A stretch of DNA of 9,956 bases, from assembly GCA_030619735.1 (NCBI GenBank), contig JAUXAV010000027.1, positions 1 to 9,956 on the forward strand, in the 5' to 3' direction. Under the pieces are notes generated by a model, which was not told the DNA's origin, did not search any database, and saw nothing but the letters and a program-made list of their open reading frames with translations. The stretch's first letter is position 1; the number at the start of each line of letters is the position of its first letter. Both the position numbers and the translations under genes were made by a program. This document shows, in pieces, positions 7,026 to 9,956 of the stretch. Source of the DNA: Candidatus Aenigmatarchaeota archaeon (GTDB lineage Archaea > Aenigmatarchaeota > Aenigmatarchaeia > QMZP01 > JAUXAV01).

Positions 7026-8024
7026 TCACCACTCCAGCTCTGTATACATGGGAAGCTTCCTTATGGTTCTCACATTATTTATTATCTTTATTATAATACC
7101 TGCTGCCTCCCCGGGATACCAGTAGCCCAGGAAGGTGCTTATCTCGGCCTCCATCATATTCTTCTTCCCGAAAAGTCCCTTCTTCCTTCCCCATGCAGGT
7201 TCTCCCTTAAATATATGCTCAAGGGTAACAAGGGGATTCACATCAGCACTGAGTGCAGAACTCACAGCTGAGATGAAATTCCTGGAACCGGGCTTTTTGT
7301 ACATCCTCTTAAAAACCTTGGCACTGGCATATTCCATTATGATTTCAAGGTCCTTCTTTATGTTCTCCCTGTACTCAATCTTTATATCGTTTATGTCAAA
7401 GCTCTTGAATATCTTCAAAATCCTTTCCACTGCTCTTTTCTCCTCCATGAGTATGGCACTCTTGTAGTTCTTCGCTATCTTTTTAAAAAACCCTGCATAA
7501 TCCCTGTTAATCTCGGATATTATCCTGCGCATTATGTCCTTGTTAACCCCGTATCCCCCGTATGTTATAATATCCATCATGCTAGGGAAATTCTTAATCC
7601 TATTGAACATCCTGTGAATGAAGACTATGGTATCCCCAAAGCCCCTTATGGTCTTCCAGAAATCCCTGTATATCTTCATCCTCTCACTGTGGTCTTTTTT
7701 ACTGTATGCCACCCATGAATATTTTTTCCTGTAATTCATCAGCTTCCCCCATTCCTCCTCTCCCTCAAATTTTTTCCAGTACTCCAGGGCGAGCCTCTCC
7801 CTTGGAGGGTCCCTGTTGAAATCAACACCCAGCATCATCTTCCTGGGCATGGTGGAAACAACAAGGCTTCCCCCCATCCTGAGCCAGCAAAGGCTTGCAA
7901 CGGTTTCTGAATTGTCATCCCTGGCTGTGGGCACTTCTAGAGAGGGACCGCTGTGCGGGGCAACAAAAACAGGCCCTGGCCCCTTTTTATACACTATAAA
8001 ACCCTTGTGAAAATCTATCTCCAT
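7026..8024 (-). CDS. N-formylglutamate amidohydrolase (FGase/HutG)-like protein
   Basis: FGase-fold enzymes are zinc hydrolases that release an acyl group or peptide from glutamate-type substrates. In this 332-residue protein, VFVAPHSG (~19-26, with His24) matches the family's N-terminal PHSG metal motif. GVDFNRDPP (~66-74) matches the VxDLNR substrate-binding motif. TIVFIHRM (~132-139, His137) sits where the D-H-S zinc motif is expected. MEAEIST (~291-297, Glu294) matches the C-terminal Q-x-E-I motif. A long charged helical stretch (~150-265) is unlike the standard enzyme, and the asparto-type D before His137 is replaced by Ile. Activity may therefore differ or be lost. The ATG is about 24 bases from a TATA-like TTTTATTTT. 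The stop codon directly abuts that of the ATP-grasp ligase. The fold is a motif-based inference. Confidence 0.58.
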   Translation of the reverse strand: MEIDFHKGFIVYKKGPGPVFVAPHSGPSLEVPTARDDNSETVASLCWLRMGGSLVVSTMPRKMMLGVDFNRDPPRERLALEYWKKFEGEEEWGKLMNYRKKYSWVAYSKKDHSERMKIYRDFWKTIRGFGDTIVFIHRMFNRIKNFPSMMDIITYGGYGVNKDIMRRIISEINRDYAGFFKKIAKNYKSAILMEEKRAVERILKIFKSFDINDIKIEYRENIKKDLEIIMEYASAKVFKRMYKKPGSRNFISAVSSALSADVNPLVTLEHIFKGEPAWGRKKGLFGKKNMMEAEISTFLGYWYPGEAAGIIIKIINNVRTIRKLPMYTELEW

Positions 8025-8043
8025 AATAATATATTGTTTTCAG

Positions 8044-8052
8044 AAAATAAAA
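8044..8052 (-). promoter_or_regulatory. T-rich element: TATA box of the FGase-like gene and possible terminator
   Basis: The minus strand reads TTTTATTTT, centred about 24 bases before the ATG at 8024. It lies 14 bases after the stop codon of the MscS-like gene. It can serve as promoter for one gene and T-rich terminator for the other, as at 3776-3786. Confidence 0.5.
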
Positions 8053-8065
8053 GGTTGCCCGGGGT

Positions 8066-8893
8066 TTATTCCCTTTCTATTATCCCCTTCATAAGCAGGG
8101 AATTGGGTATTACCACAATCCCCTTCCCTGTGTTTATATGGGTGGATAATGCCTCCACCTTTTCTATTATTCCGGAGTGCTCCCCGAATTTTATTTTCTT
8201 CCCCACCTTCAGGCTCTTCTTGAGATGGATGCCCGCACTGATATTGGGAATCAAATCCTTTATGCCCAGGAGGAGTATGGCAACAACAGAGATTAGCAGG
8301 GCCCCGAAAACCAGGAGAAGGCTTGCCGTGTCCAGGCCCAGAAGGGAAAGGGCCATTATTATGGTTACAAAGCCTATGGAATATTTCAGGACCCCTCCGG
8401 AGAACTTCCCCATGGTCTCCTCACCCAGGAACTTCCCCCCTGCCTCCTCAAAGACCTTGCCGAAGAAGTCAGCAATTATGAACCCCACAACCAGGAGCAG
8501 TATAGCTGCTATGAACCTCGGGACAAATACAGCAACCTGTGTGAATATGCCCGCAATACCCGGAAGCCCCGCAGTGTCTATTATGACAGCCAGGAACAGT
8601 ATGTATATCAGCCACTTGACCAGGTCGCCTATAAGCTCAATAACCGTTCCCTTATAACCCGTAGCCTTCAGGACGGATTCTGTCCATGTCCTGCTTATTA
8701 TCCTCCTCAGCCCCGTCCTTCCAAAGATATTCACAACAATTGTCTTCCCGATCTTGCCAACTACGTATGCCACTACCAGGAGTATTATAATCTGTATAAG
8801 GAGCTGGATGTTGGGCATTATGTAGTCAGGGATAAGCCTGCTAAGACCACTGGTTATCCATACCCATATGGCTGTGAATATATCCTGCGCCAC
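8066..8893 (-). CDS. Small MscS-type mechanosensitive channel
   Basis: Likely an integral membrane channel opening under membrane tension, or a related regulator. Numbering from TTG 8917, hydrophobic helices lie at about 37-57, 97-117, 127-149, 177-194 and 200-219. Two share the LLVVxYVVGK / LLVVGFIIAD pattern of the conserved TM-helix repeat found in some MscS relatives. The segment LGIKDLIPNISAGIHL (~217-232) is the pore-lining helix pattern. KVGKKIKFGEHSGIIEKV to VVIPNSLLMKGII (~237-280) is the MscS beta domain. The protein ends there, so the large alpha/beta cytoplasmic vestibule of classical MscS is absent. Start: TTG 8917 and GTG 8908 are possible. GTG 8893 is preferred because GAGGTG ends five bases before it, giving MAQDIFTAIW. 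The gene lies downstream of a RimK-like gene with a stem-loop between them. Confidence 0.85.
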   Translation of the reverse strand: MAQDIFTAIWVWITSGLSRLIPDYIMPNIQLLIQIIILLVVAYVVGKIGKTIVVNIFGRTGLRRIISRTWTESVLKATGYKGTVIELIGDLVKWLIYILFLAVIIDTAGLPGIAGIFTQVAVFVPRFIAAILLLVVGFIIADFFGKVFEEAGGKFLGEETMGKFSGGVLKYSIGFVTIIMALSLLGLDTASLLLVFGALLISVVAILLLGIKDLIPNISAGIHLKKSLKVGKKIKFGEHSGIIEKVEALSTHINTGKGIVVIPNSLLMKGIIERE

Positions 8894-8898
8894 ACCAA

Positions 8899-8904
8899 CA
8901 CCTC
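8899..8904 (-). promoter_or_regulatory. Ribosome binding site that sets the MscS-like start
   Basis: GAGGTG on the minus strand matches the archaeal anti-16S consensus (GGAGGTGAT) and ends five bases before GTG 8893. It is the best Shine-Dalgarno match in the window. It argues for GTG 8893 over the upstream TTG 8917. It also suggests translation from a transcript that began upstream, with the RimK-like gene. Confidence 0.55.
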
Positions 8905-8918
8905 GCACTCTATACAAA

Positions 8919-8948
8919 GACGGCTTTGCTCATCCAGCATTAGCCGTC
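8919..8948 (-). other. Stem-loop between the RimK-like and MscS-like genes
   Basis: On the plus strand, GACGGCT (8919-8925) pairs with AGCCGTC (8942-8948). Inside it TGCT (8927-8930) pairs with AGCA (8936-8939) around a five-base loop, CATCC. The result is an 11-bp stem with a small internal bulge. It begins three bases after the stop codon of the RimK-like gene and ends just upstream of the MscS-like gene. Only three T follow on the minus strand, so a classical intrinsic terminator is weak. mRNA processing, 3'-end protection, attenuation or a protein-binding element are all possible. Confidence 0.6.
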
Positions 8949-8950
8949 CC

Positions 8951-9904
8951 TTATAACATCTGTTTCCCCTTCAGCACGTCCCTTACAACGGATTTGGCAT
9001 CATCAAAGAATTTCATCAGCAGGGGTTTTTCCTCATGGACCCTATAACTTTGGTGGATATAGTTAATAACCTTTTCCGGTATATTGACCCCTGTTGCCTT
9101 TCCCGGGGCTATAAGCCCGGGGTTGAGCTCCACATTCACAACCTTCGGGGTCTTGTTCAGGCTTATATCAATCCTGGCAACCTTGGCGTCAATGGCCCTG
9201 GCAGCCTCCAGGGCAAGCTCCCTGACCTCTGCTGAGGGCTTCTTCCCCTTCAAATCCCCATCGGCGAATACCACATCCTTCTCCTTTGTCTTCTTCTCCA
9301 CGCATGCCACAACCTCGGGCTCTGAAACATACAGGGACACCATGCCCTTTACCAGCTCCTCTATCAGTATGGGCTGCCTGAGAGAACCCAGGGCATCTAT
9401 GACAGACTTTGCCTCTACCGTGCTCTTGACCGTTACTCCTGTCCTCTTCCCGGGAACCCTTATCACTCTCGGATATTCCCCTTCTTCAAGAATCTTGTAT
9501 GCCGCCTTTGCAGACCTTACCAGGTAAAGGTCCAGGGTGTTGACCTTCCTCTTCTTCAGTATGGTCAGGAGGAAGAATCTCTCAGAAGCGAGAAGGAATG
9601 TTATCGGGGGTATTGCCATAAAGGTTTCAGCAGGAAAAAAGGAAAGAAACTGGTATGCATAGGAATAATACTGCCTGGGGACCCTGGGCAGTATGGCCCC
9701 GAATTTCAAAAGATTGGTATTCCTGTATGTAATGGAGAAATCCTCCTTCAGTCCGATGCTTATCCCGTTTACGGGAACAAAGAACACGGTATCAAATGCC
9801 CTCTTTGCCTCCTCTATCAGCTTTATATTGCTCTCGCTCTTCTCCTGCCCGATAATGCAGAGGCTGTTCTCTGTTATATTATTTTTATTATTGCTATTGC
9901 TCAT
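8951..9904 (-). CDS. RimK-like ATP-grasp ligase
   Basis: Relatives attach glutamate or other amino acids to metabolites or protein tails (RimK, CofF, MptN). The 317-residue protein starts with an Asn/Ser-rich stretch (~1-14) and a pre-ATP-grasp domain (~15-100). The ATP-grasp fold begins near PPITFLLASERFFLLTIL (~99-116). The strand that normally carries the first ATP-binding lysine reads YPRVIRVPGKRTGVTV (~144-159), with Arg149 in place of lysine but with the following glycine-rich turn. Further on are ILIEELVKG (~179-187), Asp246 in ARIDIS, and Glu259 and Asn261 in NVELNPGL, the magnesium ligands, so catalysis is plausible. The conserved NPGL resembles amino-acid ligases, but the substrate cannot be read. 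There is no close alternative start codon downstream. The leader GGGGGTTGGAT is G-rich and may bind ribosomes. Confidence 0.75.
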   Translation of the reverse strand: MSNSNNKNNITENSLCIIGQEKSESNIKLIEEAKRAFDTVFFVPVNGISIGLKEDFSITYRNTNLLKFGAILPRVPRQYYSYAYQFLSFFPAETFMAIPPITFLLASERFFLLTILKKRKVNTLDLYLVRSAKAAYKILEEGEYPRVIRVPGKRTGVTVKSTVEAKSVIDALGSLRQPILIEELVKGMVSLYVSEPEVVACVEKKTKEKDVVFADGDLKGKKPSAEVRELALEAARAIDAKVARIDISLNKTPKVVNVELNPGLIAPGKATGVNIPEKVINYIHQSYRVHEEKPLLMKFFDDAKSVVRDVLKGKQML

Positions 9905-9930
9905 TATCCAACCCCCAAACCATGCCTAAG

Positions 9931-9946
9931 CCCTATTAGGGTATAG
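9931..9946 (-). promoter_or_regulatory. Possible promoter and palindrome upstream of the RimK-like gene
   Basis: CCCTATTAGGG (9931-9941) is a perfect inverted repeat with one central base. It overlaps a TATA-like CTATAC (minus strand, 9941-9946). Transcription starting about 25 bases on would leave a leader of roughly 14 bases containing the G-rich GGGGGTTGGAT. The overlap suggests an operator, but the repeat is short. Confidence 0.35.
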
Positions 9947-9956
9947 AGCTTTTGAA

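Noticed and set aside
7953..8657. Long open plus-strand frame opposite the FGase-like and MscS-like genes
   Set aside because: Its translation is low-complexity and shows no motif. The opposite strand carries recognisable FGase-like and MscS motifs over the same bases, so it is an antisense shadow.
8894..8917. Start of the MscS-like gene at TTG 8917
   Set aside because: No ribosome-binding sequence precedes it, and it would add polar residues ahead of the first helix. GAGGTG five bases before GTG 8893 is a better start.
8919..8948. Stem-loop as a bacterial-type intrinsic terminator
   Set aside because: Only three T follow the stem on the transcribed strand, and archaeal termination relies mainly on longer T-tracts. 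I kept it as an RNA structure of unknown role.
1..9956. CRISPR array, tRNA, rRNA, insertion sequence or prophage
   Set aside because: I saw no regularly spaced repeats, no cloverleaf-like segments, no transposase or integrase motifs, and almost no non-coding space to hold them.

Overview
The window looks like a chromosomal segment of an archaeon. The evidence is TATA-box promoters about 25 bases from start codons, a TrmB-type regulator, a type IA topoisomerase with C-terminal zinc knuckles, and a RadB recombinase paralogue. Heavy use of AGG/AGA arginine and ATA isoleucine codons and very tight gene packing would fit a DPANN-type or small euryarchaeal genome. The sequence alone does not settle the lineage. 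I see no mobile element, CRISPR array, tRNA or rRNA, and base composition is uniform, so this reads as native chromosome.

Layout. At the left, a TrmB-like regulator (144-935, +) is followed by topA (978-3080, +) with its own promoter. topA converges on radB (3067-3756, -) and their coding ends overlap by 14 bases. Next on the minus strand is a secreted, membrane-anchored coiled-coil protein of unknown function (3793-4551). Across a divergent promoter (4552-4649) come a gamma-glutamylcyclotransferase-fold protein (4650-5564, +) and a large ATP-grasp ligase (5616-7025, +). The ligase abuts, stop to stop, an N-formylglutamate-amidohydrolase-like protein (7026-8024, -). The right part carries a RimK-like ATP-grasp protein (8951-9904, -) and, downstream of it, a short MscS-type channel (8066-8893, -). 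A strong 11-bp stem-loop separates those two.

The left half is chromosome maintenance: DNA topology (TopA), recombination (RadB) and a regulator. The right half is more unusual. Within about 5 kb there are two different ATP-grasp carboxylate-amine ligases, a GGCT-fold enzyme with the catalytic glutamate in place, and an FGase-fold hydrolase. All are families that make or break glutamyl or acyl-amide bonds. The pairing of an ATP-grasp ligase with a GGCT-fold enzyme resembles in principle the BtrJ/BtrG gamma-glutamyl add/remove pair of butirosin biosynthesis. I infer, without proof, a small module that makes, trims or recycles a glutamylated metabolite or peptide. The RimK-like protein and the channel may be a separate transport or osmotic unit.

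Expression. Six of the nine genes have a TATA-like box centred roughly 24-30 bases upstream of the chosen start, which points to leaderless or near-leaderless mRNAs. The MscS-like gene instead has a Shine-Dalgarno-like GAGGTG, which suits a gene inside a transcript.
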